From assembly GCF_025024155.1 (NCBI RefSeq), contig NW_026251786.1, positions 103,647 through 167,646 on the forward strand: DNA of 64,000 nt. The letters run 5' to 3'. Origin of the DNA: Gamsiella multidivaricata (lineage: Eukaryota > Mortierellomycota > Mortierellomycetes > Mortierellales > Mortierellaceae). Both the position numbers and the translations under genes were made by a program. Shown here one piece after another: positions 45,901-57,182 of this stretch; the first letter of the stretch is position 1, and each line of letters begins with the position of its first letter. Below the pieces are notes generated by a model. That model was not told the origin of the DNA and ran no database searches. It worked only from the letters and a program-made list of their open reading frames with translations.

Positions 45901-48266
45901 CGCTCCTTGCCGTTGCGAAGCACTTTGCACCAGACGTCGTCCTGAATAGGGTCCTCCTCCAGTGATTTCAAGTCAAAGTTGGCCTGACCCAATGGGCGAT
46001 CCTTGCGAACATTATCCTTGTCAAAGAGCTCCATACAGACGACCTCGTTCAAGTTGTTGACTAAAATGGTGTTGGTCTCGTTCCAGACAGGGTTCAGGCT
46101 ATTATTCAGAGAAAAGTTTGCAGCACGTCGTTGTCAGCAAGACGCGTGAGACTAAGAACTTGCCTTTATCCATATCCATGACCGTAATCATCGCATGGAG
46201 CAATAAAACTTACGTGTCCTCCTTCACAGCGGTAGTGGCCAGCTCAGGACGGTTACCGAGGCGAATCTTGCAATAGGGATCCGAGTTTCCAACCAGCTCG
46301 GTATTCTTGAGGTCCTTGGCATTGTAGATCGTGAACTGCACCACACCAGCTGCGGCAGTTAGGGATGCGCCACCAGTCATCATCTGCTCCAAATCAAGCG
46401 TGTAGACGTTGGGAGCGTACATCATAGGTCCCAGGATCGCATGGGTCTGATCACGGATAAAGGATTGCAATCCTGGGATCTATTTTTGGTGCATTAGCAT
46501 AGTAATATGGCTCAACGTTAGACAGCGTAATAATCCGACTGTTTTGGGATAAGAACAGAAGCGAGCGAGATGATAAAGAGAGCACTTACATTCATGATAT
46601 CCATTCCAAAAGTCTCTCCGCCAACAGGCTTGAGAACATAATCGATCTCTGGGGGTTCAAGGAAGCAGAAATCAACGGTCTTGACATGGGGGAAATTCGA
46701 CATCAACTTAAGTTTGAAGCGCATGTGTCCCTTGAAGGACATGTCCTCCACAAGAATGGGAATGCCAGCACCGATGATGCCCTTGCCGACACGGATAGTC
46801 AGGCAGATCTTTGGGTTGATCTGGGTACGCAACTGTCTGGGAGTCATGTCCTCGATATCCGTGGGCGTGAACGACACACGCCAGTCCATCAACTACAGTT
46901 AAAAAAAAACGTTCAAAAGGAACCGTAGCGAGTAAGCGTATGATACAGTGAAACTTTAATCCCACAGGCGAGAATGGACTGCTCCATGAAACCGCAGAAA
47001 AAATTATTGACATAAAAGAGCGCAGGTCCAATGAACCAAATGTTATGGAGCCAAGGAATAAAAATAACCCTACCACCACATCTGGGTCAGTCTTGGGGAA
47101 TGCCTTAACACTCTCGACGCGAGGAGCCTTGGTTCCCAGAGTGAAGGTGGTTAGTCGGATGGAATCGAGAAAGGCGGGCGTCTGGTCGACCAGGATGCCG
47201 TCGACAGTCTGTACGACCGTCGAGCTGAGAACGGGCTCGTAGATCAACCAGAACTTGGACATGAAGTTATTGATCCACTCGGTCGTCTCAACATCATTCT
47301 CAAGCTATCCATGAGCACAGCGGGGATGAATTAGACAGGCAAACATACAGACAAGCAGAAAGAATGCTATTCAACACGCTAAGATCAAAAATAGACATAC
47401 CGCGTTCTTGATCAACTCGCGAGTGATATCGTCTCTTGCGTTGCGACGGAAGCGACGGATTGAGTTCTTATAATACGTAGCTAGTAGGAGTGAGAGCGTG
47501 AGAGCATGAATAGCGAATAAGTCAGGCAGAGTTCAGTCTGAACATGCTGTACGCTTTGACAGCGCGTTCCTCCCCCCTTTCTGCTGTTGCATTGCAGCAG
47601 AATACTATATAGTCCATCCACCCTATCGCAGCCGGCGAAATACTCCATAGGGCACTTACCACCAAAGGCAATGATTAGAACCAAGGACACAAAACCGCCT
47701 CCAAGTTTGAAGACAGCGAAGCAAACGACCGGAATCACAAAGAGGGCGGCGGCATTGTGCCAGAAGGCGCCAAACAGAGCACTGCTCGCAAACTCCTCCA
47801 TCCAAATGGACTTGTCACGAAACTCGTTAGTGGGACCATCAGTGCGCTTGTATGCCTCGATCCAGCCGATTCGTGTCACGGTTGGGAAGGCTCCAGGGAT
47901 GCGGTTCTTGAGGTCTTCGACAACACTGGGCTTGACTGCAGCATCCTTTTCAGGACTTCCGTCTCCAGTTGCGACCGTGGGAGCCTTTTCAGTTTTGTCA
48001 GATGATGGTGCACTGGGCTGATCTCCATTGATAGCTTCGGCCCTTTTGGCGTCAAGCTTTTCTGTGGTTGGCAAGTCTACGGGACGGATGTCGGAGGGAA
48101 TAACTGTGCCACCGATGGCCTTACCGACGGCCTCATTCAAGCGGGCCTGTCCCGGGATTTGAGGCGAAGGGAAATCGTCGTCGGCTCGTGGAGGGGCGAT
48201 ATCCAGGCCATTAATCGTCTCCGGCCCAGGGACGGTCTGACCAGTGGGCTGTTGAGTGGGATCCAT
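42903..48266 (-). CDS. Tricalbin / extended synaptotagmin-like protein with SMP domain and six C2 domains
   Basis: Eight exons, 48266-47660, 47480-47401, 47304-47074, 46892-46590, 46479-46214, 46098-44447, 44341-44166 and 44075-42903, in phase, about 1495 residues. ER-plasma membrane tether that moves lipids at contact sites. Residues 1-150 are a disordered cytosolic tail; a hydrophobic hairpin (about 160-205) anchors the protein in the ER. The SMP lipid-transfer domain spans about 225-440 (ETTEWINNFMSKFWLIYEPV, LMDWRVSFTP, PGLQSFIRD). Six C2 domains start near 450, 590, 720, 917, 1047 and 1353. Four (1, 3, 5 and 6) keep a SDPY calcium-loop motif; the second and fourth (HCEVYLNG, TYCEFYIDS) lack it and are probably calcium-independent. 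A Gly/Val-rich segment (about 1188-1258) lies between the fifth and sixth, next to an Ala-Pro repeat. Confidence 0.93.
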
Positions 48267-50212
48267 TCGGAACTAAGGAACCAGGCAAACTATTGAGGTC
48301 CAAAGTTTGCAGAAGGTGGGCGACGATAAGTATTCATAGCTATATCAGGCTAGCAGTGGGCTGGCATGAATAGGGTTGCAATGAACCGTAGACATGATTG
48401 CTACAGCAGAGAAGAGCGATGTAGAGACGCACCAAGGCCAATTGATTCGTGTCTAATAGAGACGTTCAAGAAGTAGAAGTATGAGAAGCGAGGAGTTGTC
48501 GGGAAGAAGTGCAGGAACAGGGGCGGAGAAAAAAAAAAGCGAGAGAAAAAGGGAGAAAGAAAAGAATGAGAAGAAACAGATAAGTAATAGGAAAGAAGGG
48601 AACTTGTTGAAGAGAAAAGAGGAAAAAAGAAGTCCACACTTCCAAAGCGGAGAATGCCATGGCATAGCATCGCACTTGCATGCACAGGCTCATCCTCATT
48701 TGCATTCTCATTTCACTCCCGATCTCGTTCCTATTCCAATCCTTATCTTTCCTGGAGCTACAGTCTGGCGAAGTAACATGTTATCCTATCTCGGCCGAAT
48801 CAGATCCCATCAACCTCGTTCCTCCTTTCTTCCAGCGCACTTCTGCTTGCACACACAAACACGTAACTCGCAGCAATAGCCCGTTCCTGAGCAAGGAATC
48901 TCGAAGGGGCGATCATACTTGATGGCGTATCTCTTCTTTTTATATATCCGCTCATTTTTCACGGCTCAGAGAACGCGCTTTTTTTTTTTTTTTTTTTTTG
49001 ACACCATTTGTGAACCCATTGTTGCTTTTCTTTTTTGCAGCTCAGCGGAGAAGATTCGTTGCAATTGTCACGGTAAACTATGTACGGTACCTTGCGAAGA
49101 AAGGGATTTCGTTAAGTCAGGGACGCAAGTATTGTCAGTCGGATATGGAGGCCTACGCGGGCTCTTGCTGACGATATCTTTTTTTTTTCTCGGTGGCTAG
49201 GCTTCCGGCAGATAATGAACGGAGAACAGGAGCCGATATAGCTAATGTCGCTTGGTTGATGGCTGCGTCGTTGCTGGGGCCAGAAATGAAAACGAGGTGG
49301 ACAGAGAGGGAGAGGAGATGAGAAACAGTGGCGGGTAGAAGGTAAAAGATAAAAGGTAAAGGTAAAAGGCAAAAGGCAGCAGGAAGGGGTGTGTGTTGCT
49401 GGCTGCTGATTGGCGCGTCAGACCAGACCAGACCAGACCAGACCAGACCAGACCCAGCAGGACCAGAGGGCCATGGAGCAGGTGTGCCATATCCCGTGCC
49501 CTGTCCTCGCCTCCATTCCAGTGGCATAACATCAGGAACAGCGTCTATGGAGGTATGGGGTCAAGAAATAAAAAGCTTATCTCAGCACGAATGTACTACA
49601 GCACTCCCTGCTACTGCTGGGTCACAGCACCATTGCGCCACTGCACTCACCTGCACCGCTATTTGGTCTCGAGCAGGTGCCGATCGGCTCCAATCGCAAA
49701 GACATCACCCCAAAAGATAACCTACATCTACATCTACATGCTGTTGTTTGCTTTGTTCAGCCTGCATGAATGCCGACAGTTTGACTCGGTCCAAACGCGG
49801 TTAAAAAAGAAACTCAATTCTTGGCCGAATGGGCCTTTAAGCTCGTCCAAAGCGCGGGAACATCCTCCATACCACAACATTCTTTTGGAGTTGTGTCTCC
49901 TCTGCTCACTTCATATCTCTTCCTACCTCCCTCTAGACTATCGCCACGTCATCTCTAGACCCAAGTATGTGCGCCAACAACTTAGCAGCTATAAGCAAAA
50001 CACCAGCTGTAGCTTTATTCATTTCATGAGGACATAATAGACCGTGATATTCTTTGATTTTTCAGGCACGAAAGATCGCTCTGGGTGTGAAAAAAAAAAA
50101 AAAAAAAAAAAAATCGCGCCAGTCACCCACAAGTGGCTGAGCTGTGTTGTGCCTGTTGCTTCAGCTCGAAAGAGGCCTTTGGACAGCACACATCCTGCGA
50201 CATTCAACGACC
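48267..50212. other. Intergenic region between tricalbin and PUS10 genes
   Basis: About 1.95 kb between divergent genes. It has a polypurine tract (about 48520-48620), a T run (48980-48999), GGTAAAA repeats (about 49345-49375), the GACCA repeat at 49421-49453 and a run of about 23 A (about 50091-50113). No open frame with domain support. Confidence 0.5.
49421..49453. repeat. (GACCA)n pentanucleotide tandem repeat
   Basis: Six perfect GACCA units followed by GACCC. Too short and spacer-less to be CRISPR-like. Confidence 0.9.
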
Positions 50213-52407
50213 ATGGCGAGCACAAAGCATCACACAGAGGAGCTGCAGAATGAGGCCAAGAGACTCAAGAGAGACATTGACGATAATCGCATTGAAGGTG
50301 AGGGGTCTCTTTACAGTCTTCTTTTAAAAAAAAAAAAGTTCCCCAGACTAACACTAGGACCATGCCTTTTTTTCTTTCTGCAGAACTGAAGGCCAGACTA
50401 GACAAAGCTTTACAGGATGGCCTGAAGGAACTCACCCGGAATCCAACATGCATTAATGTGCTCTTCAGTATATCGTGCTGTGGCCGCTGTATGCTTCGAT
50501 TCCTCGGTATCCGGGACTATGAGATCTATGAGCTGACATCCAAGGAGATCAAGGAGATCCTCACAGGTTTCCGCACAATAGCGCCGACAGCAACAGCTAC
50601 AGTAACGGAACCTCTCGATGCTGCGGATCAGGAGCCGTTATGTATCGCCTGTGTCGGGACTGTTCAGCATGCAGAGGACTTTGTAGACGAGATCGTGGAA
50701 CGGATCCGGAAGGAGGCATATGTGACAACAACGTTCAACATGAATGTGACTCTCCCGACAAGCACTCTGGTCAGGAACCATGCCATCGCTGTTTACTGGC
50801 GCCAACAACTCTCGGCCTACCCAATAAGTCAGGTTGACATCAAGGAGATCTTTAAGCTGCTGATCAGTTGGCCTGTGGAAAGACAGACAGGGCTGACATT
50901 GGACTTTTCGGTAAGCGACACAGGGATATCTTTAACTTTTATCATGCGGATCAAACTGTTATGTCGGGCAAGCTGGCTAATTGGCCCATGTTCTCGGCGT
51001 AATAGAGCGAACTCAGGATGCAAGTGTCCGTGAAGCATGAAGAGACTAAGGACGACCACGTATTCCTTTCAAAAATGAAAGAATCAGGTTTAATTATCAA
51101 GTCCAAACGAGAGAATGTAAGTTGGTCGCCACTGATGTTATTCCCGTGCGTAGTGAATGGCGAATCGGTATTAATATCTGCAACGCAATACCCGATTTTA
51201 ATAGAGGAAAACCATCATTGTGGGCGATGGCAGGCATCACGTCGTCAAGGCTCTTACATCCGTCAGCGACGAGCGATTTGCATCGTAAGTGTCTGCTTGG
51301 ACATACCTTTATGTTTTCTTCTATATGTTGGCGTCAGGTTCAGAGCAAAGGATGTGCTGACAAAGGGTTCCCTTGTTCGTCAATACGGTCTTATGCAGTG
51401 TAGGAACAGTGCCACCAACCGCCATCTCAACAAAGCCAGAACTGGAAAGCATTGAAATGACCAGAGAGTCCGTTTACATGGGCGGCCGCTATCTCAAGTA
51501 TACCCGTGATGTTAGCCAAACGCCATGGGCTATAGGAACGACAGTCTTGGCTGAGCTCTCGGTTTCAGGAATTATTTGCGATCCAGTCAAGGAAGCACAT
51601 CGCGCTGATGGTAAGTAGTGACCATGTTAAATTGAACGGATGATTTGCTTTTGCATGCACTATCTCGTCTTTTCACTGAAAGTACTTTGTAATGGCCATT
51701 TTAGATTACAAGTTCGTTACGGCAGGACGCGAAGACGCCAATGTTCGTATGTTGGGCAACGGACGACCATTCTATATCGAGTTGATCAACCCTAGAATAC
51801 CCGCCCTCTCGGCCGATATCATTAAAGAGCTAGAGGAGAAGATCAACACAATCATGCCAAACAAGGTTCAGCTCCGCCGTCTCACTGCTATCACGCCCGA
51901 GGATTGCAAGGTTATCAAGGATGGCGAGGAATCAAAGACAAAGAGTTACAGTGCGTTGTGCTGGACTTCAAACCCAGTGGATCAGGACATGATTGACGCC
52001 GTGAACGAGTACACTAACAAGTCCTTTTCCGTTGAGCAGCAGACACCCATCCGAGTTCTACAGAGGTATGTACACCATATGTAATTGGACGTCTCAGTAT
52101 GCCGCCATCTCCTTGCCTGTTATATGCTAAGACCATTCTTTTGAATTTGAAATACACTAGGCGCGCTCAAATGATTCGCAAGAAGCAGATCCACTCATTG
52201 AAGGCATTTCCATTAGAGGGTCATTTCATGGTCGTTCACCTGCACACTGAAGCTGGAACATATATCAAAGAGTTTGTTCACGGTGATCTCGGTCGTAACC
52301 AGCCCAGTCTTGCGTCGATCGTGGGATGTGAGGCAGACATTATGGAGTTGGATGTGTTGGAGGTTGACCTGGAGTTTCCTCCTCAGCCTAGCCCTGAAAT
52401 GACATAA
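50213..52407 (+). CDS. PUS10: tRNA pseudouridine synthase Pus10
   Basis: Seven exons, 50213-50297, 50384-50910, 51006-51116, 51205-51284, 51399-51610, 51705-52065 and 52161-52407, in phase, 540 residues. It makes pseudouridine at positions 54/55 of tRNA. The N-terminal part has the zinc-binding cysteine pairs of the Pus10 THUMP-like domain (CCGRC about 60, CIACVG about 115). The C-terminal part is a pseudouridine synthase fold: GGRYLKYTRDVSQTPW, then GREDANVRMLGNGRPFYIE (the Asp is the expected catalytic residue; about 349), IELINPRIP, QTPIRVLQRR, and the closing LHTEAGTYIKEFVHGDLGR and DIMELDVLEVDLEFPP. Pus10 is general in archaea, animals and plants but missing from budding yeast. A T/A-rich region and a poly(A) run precede the start. 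Confidence 0.94.
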
Positions 52408-53822
52408 TAATAATAATGATAATAACAACTCCACGTCATGGCAGTCGAAGCCCTTCTCGACGAGATTTTAGTCAATGTCTTCTTGTATCTGTTGCTGCTG
52501 CTCTGTTTGAAACGCCTTTTCTTTGCTTGAAGATCCTGAATGCTTTGGTTTCTAAAGGTGGGAAAGATCTGGATACGCTCGTTGAGCTCCGTTTGGGATG
52601 GACAGATGATTTCGTCGATTGACCGTTGAGGCGCTTGTGGATTGGTGGGATATGGTGTGGGCTACGGTGTAGAGTACGAGGGAAGACGCCAAAGTCTGGG
52701 AATGCGGGGCGCGAAGGGGGCGAGATGTTCAAGTGGACCGATCCCATATCCCCCTCCCCCCCTCCTCCTCCCGTCTCTATTCATGACGCATATTTTGGAT
52801 GAATAAGTCATACGCTGAAGCGAGCGAAGCAAGACGCGTACCTTGCAAAAAGTACATGCGGCTCCTAGAGTAACACGCGAAATACATCATTTACGCCGCC
52901 AAAAAAAAACTCCCATGGTGTCAACTTCTCGGAACTATACTCCTAGTTGCCCGCACAGATGCTTTGTTTGCCCGTTTTTCTAAGTATTTCACAGAAGCAA
53001 AAACACGCCCGAGAAGAGCTTGTTTTTTTTGGTATATAAACGACCGCCCTCGCTTGTTTGTTTGTTGCTTCCGCTTGTTTTGCTGCCTGCTTGTTTGTTT
53101 GTGGTTTGTTTGTTTTGCATGTTAGCACGACGCTGAGAGGGCTTTGTTGGTTCTTCATTGAACATTCAAGCAGCTGACAGACGAATGAAAGACTTCTCGA
53201 ACTGAGACGTAGCTGGTATGCAATGAAAAATGAAGTTGTATCCAGGAACACGGTACGCGACCGGGCGTATAATAATAGGACTCTATCTCATCTACTGGAT
53301 CTATGCTGGCATTCAATCCGCTGCCTTTCCCCCCCCCCCCCCCCCCCTCTTATTCGTGGTCCATTGAGTGCAAGTCCTGCTTCTTACTTATTATGCGTAG
53401 AATAAGGCTGGGGCTCGGACGTTACATGTACGTTTGTTTTAAAAGCAAGCAAAAGAACCCCAACAACCACAGTCTTGTCCATGGAAACAAGTCTAGTGAA
53501 AAACCAGTCCAGATCAAGATAATGGAACGGTAGGACAAGGAGGCGACTACAATACAACCGTTGCTAGTTCAAGTGTCCCTGTGACCTTTGCAAGCGACAA
53601 TGCGGGGAAGGTGGACGGGAAAAAGTCCTGTTTGTAGCCTGTTTTCCTGTTGCTGTTCCCTGCAGTTAGTCCTTGTTCATTACGGTCGTACATTAGCATC
53701 AAGTTTTCATGTTCGGGCGGATACATCTTGGGACAACACCGTGTATAGCTTCGTGTTTGGATGAATCAAAGGAAGCGATCGGCACGGCGATGTCCAGCTG
53801 TTTACGATCATTGCTTATGAAG

Positions 53823-53866
53823 GAAAGCCTTTTAGTTCTCTATCTCATTGGACCTAAAAGGCTTTC
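53823..53866. other. Perfect 13-bp inverted repeat (hairpin)
   Basis: GAAAGCCTTTTAG at 53823-53835 is exactly complementary to CTAAAAGGCTTTC at 53854-53866, with an 18-base loop. It could form a stable hairpin in either transcript strand. The function is unknown. Confidence 0.6.
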
Positions 53867-54928
53867 TCATGTCTCACACGGCGATCGCCGCATGGGTAGA
53901 TTCTACGTGGCATTGATAGTCCAGATAAAGGGTTCCCTCGTGGATGTGGATGGCGAGTCTTGTCGTCAGACTGCATAGGAAATAAGAACCCCGACACTAC
54001 ACTCCGACTGGGTAAATCATTATACTTTCAGGGACCAAAGTATCGCTGTTAAGCTGAGGTTGCGCAGGATGGAGAGTTCTCTTCCCCATGGTTGGGTTAC
54101 AAAATGCGGGGTAAGCTCTTACGAACTTATCGAGTCTCCACCTTTTGCGTCCGTAACTCTAAATGAAGCCTCCTGCGAATCAGATACACTGCCTCACGTG
54201 CGCTTTGTTTGTCAGAGGACGTCTGTGTGTCCTTACCGAGGAAAAAAAGCGCGAAAAAACGCGGGCAACTTTATTTCGAAGGATTACAGAATAAAGATCG
54301 AGCGAGGGAGCCAGGCCTACTGGTCTTACCAATCTAACTGGCGGAAAGTAGACACCTGTTAGCCTATCTCTCTTGCCTCTAGTCTCACTTGTTGAACAGC
54401 AGAAGAGGTGGAGTTGCCTGCTCACTTCTTTCGCTTTTGGGTCCGTGATACATGATACAAGTACAGACACGGAAACCATGCATCTCAAATTCGATGGCCA
54501 GCCTTGGGTTATCACTGAGAGGTTTGGCTGCCCTGAATACCGAGGGTAGAATTTCCCTCGCGCTCTAGAATAGGCTATGATTTGTAGGGTACGACAAACA
54601 GATAAAAGTGGAGAAGAGATTAGTTTACAGAAGAGGGCGTGGTGGGTGGACATGTAGGGATGTCGGAGATAACTCCCGGAAGAAAAAAAACCTTGACCCC
54701 GCATTCCGTGAGATGCCATTATTGGACAAAGTAAAGCAGCATTAAGGTTCTTCGTGTATGCTCATGTACACGGGCAGCTGTTTGCTGCAGCATCACCACC
54801 ACTAATCTAGTCCGTCTCTACATGCGCCCCATGTCCATGCCCACACATGTAAATCCCTGGGCGTGCCTTGACAGGTTCATATGCTGACTGACTGCGTGGG
54901 TATTGAAGATAATATAGGCGAGTGCAAA

Positions 54929-54936
54929 TATATAAA
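54929..54936 (+). promoter_or_regulatory. TATA box of the NCS2 permease gene
   Basis: TATATAAA 196 bases before the ATG, followed by a CT-rich stretch. GATAA occurs at 54908-54912, 54668-54672 and 54601-54605. Confidence 0.55.
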
Positions 54937-55064
54937 TGTGGGGACATTGGTGCTCGTTTTTTTTCTCTTTCCCCAGACTCGTTCTCGCCACTTCGCTCGA
55001 TCCTCCTATTCTTTTCATATTTCTCATTTATTAGCACACCTCATCTTCCCACACCCCCCCACCA

Positions 55065-55086
55065 CCCCCCCCCCCCCCCCCCCCCC
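55065..55086. repeat. 22-base homopolymeric C run in the permease leader
   Basis: An unbroken C tract flanked by further CCACC/CCCTCC sequence, ending 38 bases before the ATG at 55125. Confidence 0.85.
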
Positions 55087-55124
55087 ACCCCCTCCGCCAG
55101 TCCAAGATAAACTTGCACTGAAAG

Positions 55125-57068
55125 ATGCCTGAAATCACACAAGAGCCCGGGGCCACATCTCCACCGGTCTTCATCCTCGATCCCCATGCCAATCGCACGC
55201 GGGAAGAGGACATCGACCTCTCGCACACCGTCGGCAAGGTCCCGAGCTGGCAGGCCATCCAGCAGTCAATTGGCACCCGTTCTGGTTGGTTCGGTGATTA
55301 CGACTACGGCTTTCTCTGTACACCTACTCTTCCTGGGTTCACGGTTACTCGCATCCCTCCCTTCTTTGGCCTCAAGGACAGGCTCCCACTTATACTCGCC
55401 ATTATCATGGGTAAGTAGAGAGCTATCCATGTCTTGTTCCCCTTTTACTCACTTAATGCCTGGCTTGTCAACCCCTTTTAATGGTTCTCACTCACTTCAC
55501 TTGTAGGCTTCCAGCATGCATTAGCCATGATTGCCGGTGTGGTGACCCCTGCCATCATCATGTCTGGCACCGGTAGCAACGGCCTCAACTTTCCCCCGGC
55601 AATGCGCACCCAGATGGTCTCCACTTCTATGATCACATCTGGTCTGCTCTCCCTCGTTCAGATCACTCGCTTCAGGCTCGCAAAGTCCCAATACTTCCTC
55701 GGAACTGGATTGCTCTCTGTGGTCGGCACCAGTTTCATTTTCTTGCCTGTACTCCAGAGCTCTGTTTCCAACATGTACGCCTCTGGTTTCTGTGAGAGTT
55801 CCCTTGACCCATCTGGCACCCGTGTATATGCCTCCTGTCCACAGGCCTGGGGTGCCTTCCTCGGAACCTGCATGGTCTGCAGTCTTTTGCCCATCCTCCT
55901 TTCATTCGTTCCTCCCCGTGTACTCAAGAAGGTCTTCCCCCCCATCGTCACCGGTGTCACAGTCATGCTTATTGGAGTCCATCTGGTTACATCTGGCATG
56001 GCTCAATGGGGAGGCGGAAGCGGACCTTGCCGCTCTCAACCCACTTCTGGTCCCTTCGTCAACTGCCCAAGCAACAGCGCCCCACGGTCAGCACCATGGG
56101 GCGATGCGCAATGGATCGGTCTCGGATTCTTGGTCTTCTCAGTCATTATGCTTGTCGAGTTCTTTGGATCACCCTTCATGAAGAACGCCCAGGTGGTGAT
56201 CGGTCTTGTTGTCGGAATGGTTGTTGCCGTTGCTTGCGGATACACGGACTCGTCCTCGGTCGACGCCTCGCCCGTGGTTACCTTCTTGTGGACCAAGACC
56301 TACCCACTCTCGATTTACCCACCAGCCATCATTCCCTTATTAATCACATATACCCTCGCCATAGTCGAGAGTATCGGAGACATCACCGCCTCGTGCGAGG
56401 TTTCTCATCTATCGGTCGAGGGTCGCGAGTTCGAGTCGCGTCTTCAGGGCGGTATCTTGGCTGATGGTATCGCCGGTATCCTCGCACCTCTATGCATGAA
56501 CTCGCCCATGAGCTGCTACGCCCAAAACAACGGCATCATCTCGCTCACACGCTGCGCCAACACCATGGCTGGATACATGTGTTGCTTCTTCCTCATCCTC
56601 ATGGGCGTCTTCTCTAAGTTTGGAGCCCTGTTCCTCATGGTACCTGATTCCGTTCTTGGAGGCATGACCACCTTCCTCTTTTCCAGCGTCGTGGTCTCTG
56701 GTATTCGTATCTTGTCTTTCTTGCCCTGGACCCGCCGTGAGCGTTTCATTGTTGCGACGGCCTTGACTCTCGGCATGGGCACATCCTTGGTTCCTGGTGT
56801 CTTGACCCACATGTTCCACTACACCGGTACCAATGCCTTTGTGATCTCTTTGATCAGCACTGCCAACATTGTGCTCGATACCGGCTTTGCCCTCGGTGCT
56901 ATCGTCAGCTGCCTCCTGAATGCGCTCTTGCCCGCTAACCCACCCATGGCTGCGGAGCCCATCATTGATCGCCATGGCCCCACTCCCTCCGACAAGGAGA
57001 TTACGGAGATGCAGGTCGAGGCCCAGTCAATCCACGAGAGCATGCTCAATGGTAAACACCACCACTAA
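55125..57068 (+). CDS. NCS2/NAT-family xanthine/uric acid permease (UapA-like)
   Basis: Two exons, 55125-55410 and 55507-57068, phase 1 join, about 615 residues. Proton-coupled purine transporter of the plasma membrane. The Gln-His pair of TM1 is present (GFQHALAMIAGVV, about 97), then ESIGDITAS (about 384) and the nucleobase-transporter motif QNNGIISLTR (about 435), which matches the NAT consensus and fits a urate/xanthine-type substrate profile. Twelve or more hydrophobic helices are visible; both ends are cytosolic. The C-tail has acidic and His residues, as in fungal UapA/UapC where it directs trafficking. Substrate choice among urate, xanthine or both is an inference. It is linked to allantoicase by pathway. 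Confidence 0.95.
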
Positions 57069-57182
57069 GATATCTATACCAAATATCGAATATCTTTCCT
57101 CCCCTCTCCCTTAACTCCATTTGTATTATCTATTCTTTTTGTAAATAAAACTTGCTTTCTTGTGATAACTCTGTACTTGGCG

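Larger units (their letters stand above)
52408..55124. other. Gene-poor region upstream of the NCS2 permease
   Basis: About 2.7 kb without a supportable gene. It has a 19-base C run (53329-53347), a GTTT-rich tract (about 53053-53115), a perfect 13-base hairpin (53823-53866) and several short frames, including a 179-codon one on the minus strand (54719-54180) that matches nothing I know. The right end carries GATAA motifs (54601, 54668, 54908), a TATA box (54929) and a 22-base C run in the leader. Confidence 0.45.

Noticed and set aside
49421..49453. Regular GACCA repeats as a possible CRISPR-like array
   Set aside because: The units are five bases long with no spacers; it is a simple tandem repeat.
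53709..54362. Neighbouring + strand frames of 89 and 100 codons
   Set aside because: No domains and no consistent splice joins; probably chance frames.
54180..54719. 179-codon open frame on the minus strand
   Set aside because: No recognisable domain, no plausible splice partners, composition like surrounding non-coding DNA, and another open frame lies antisense to it.
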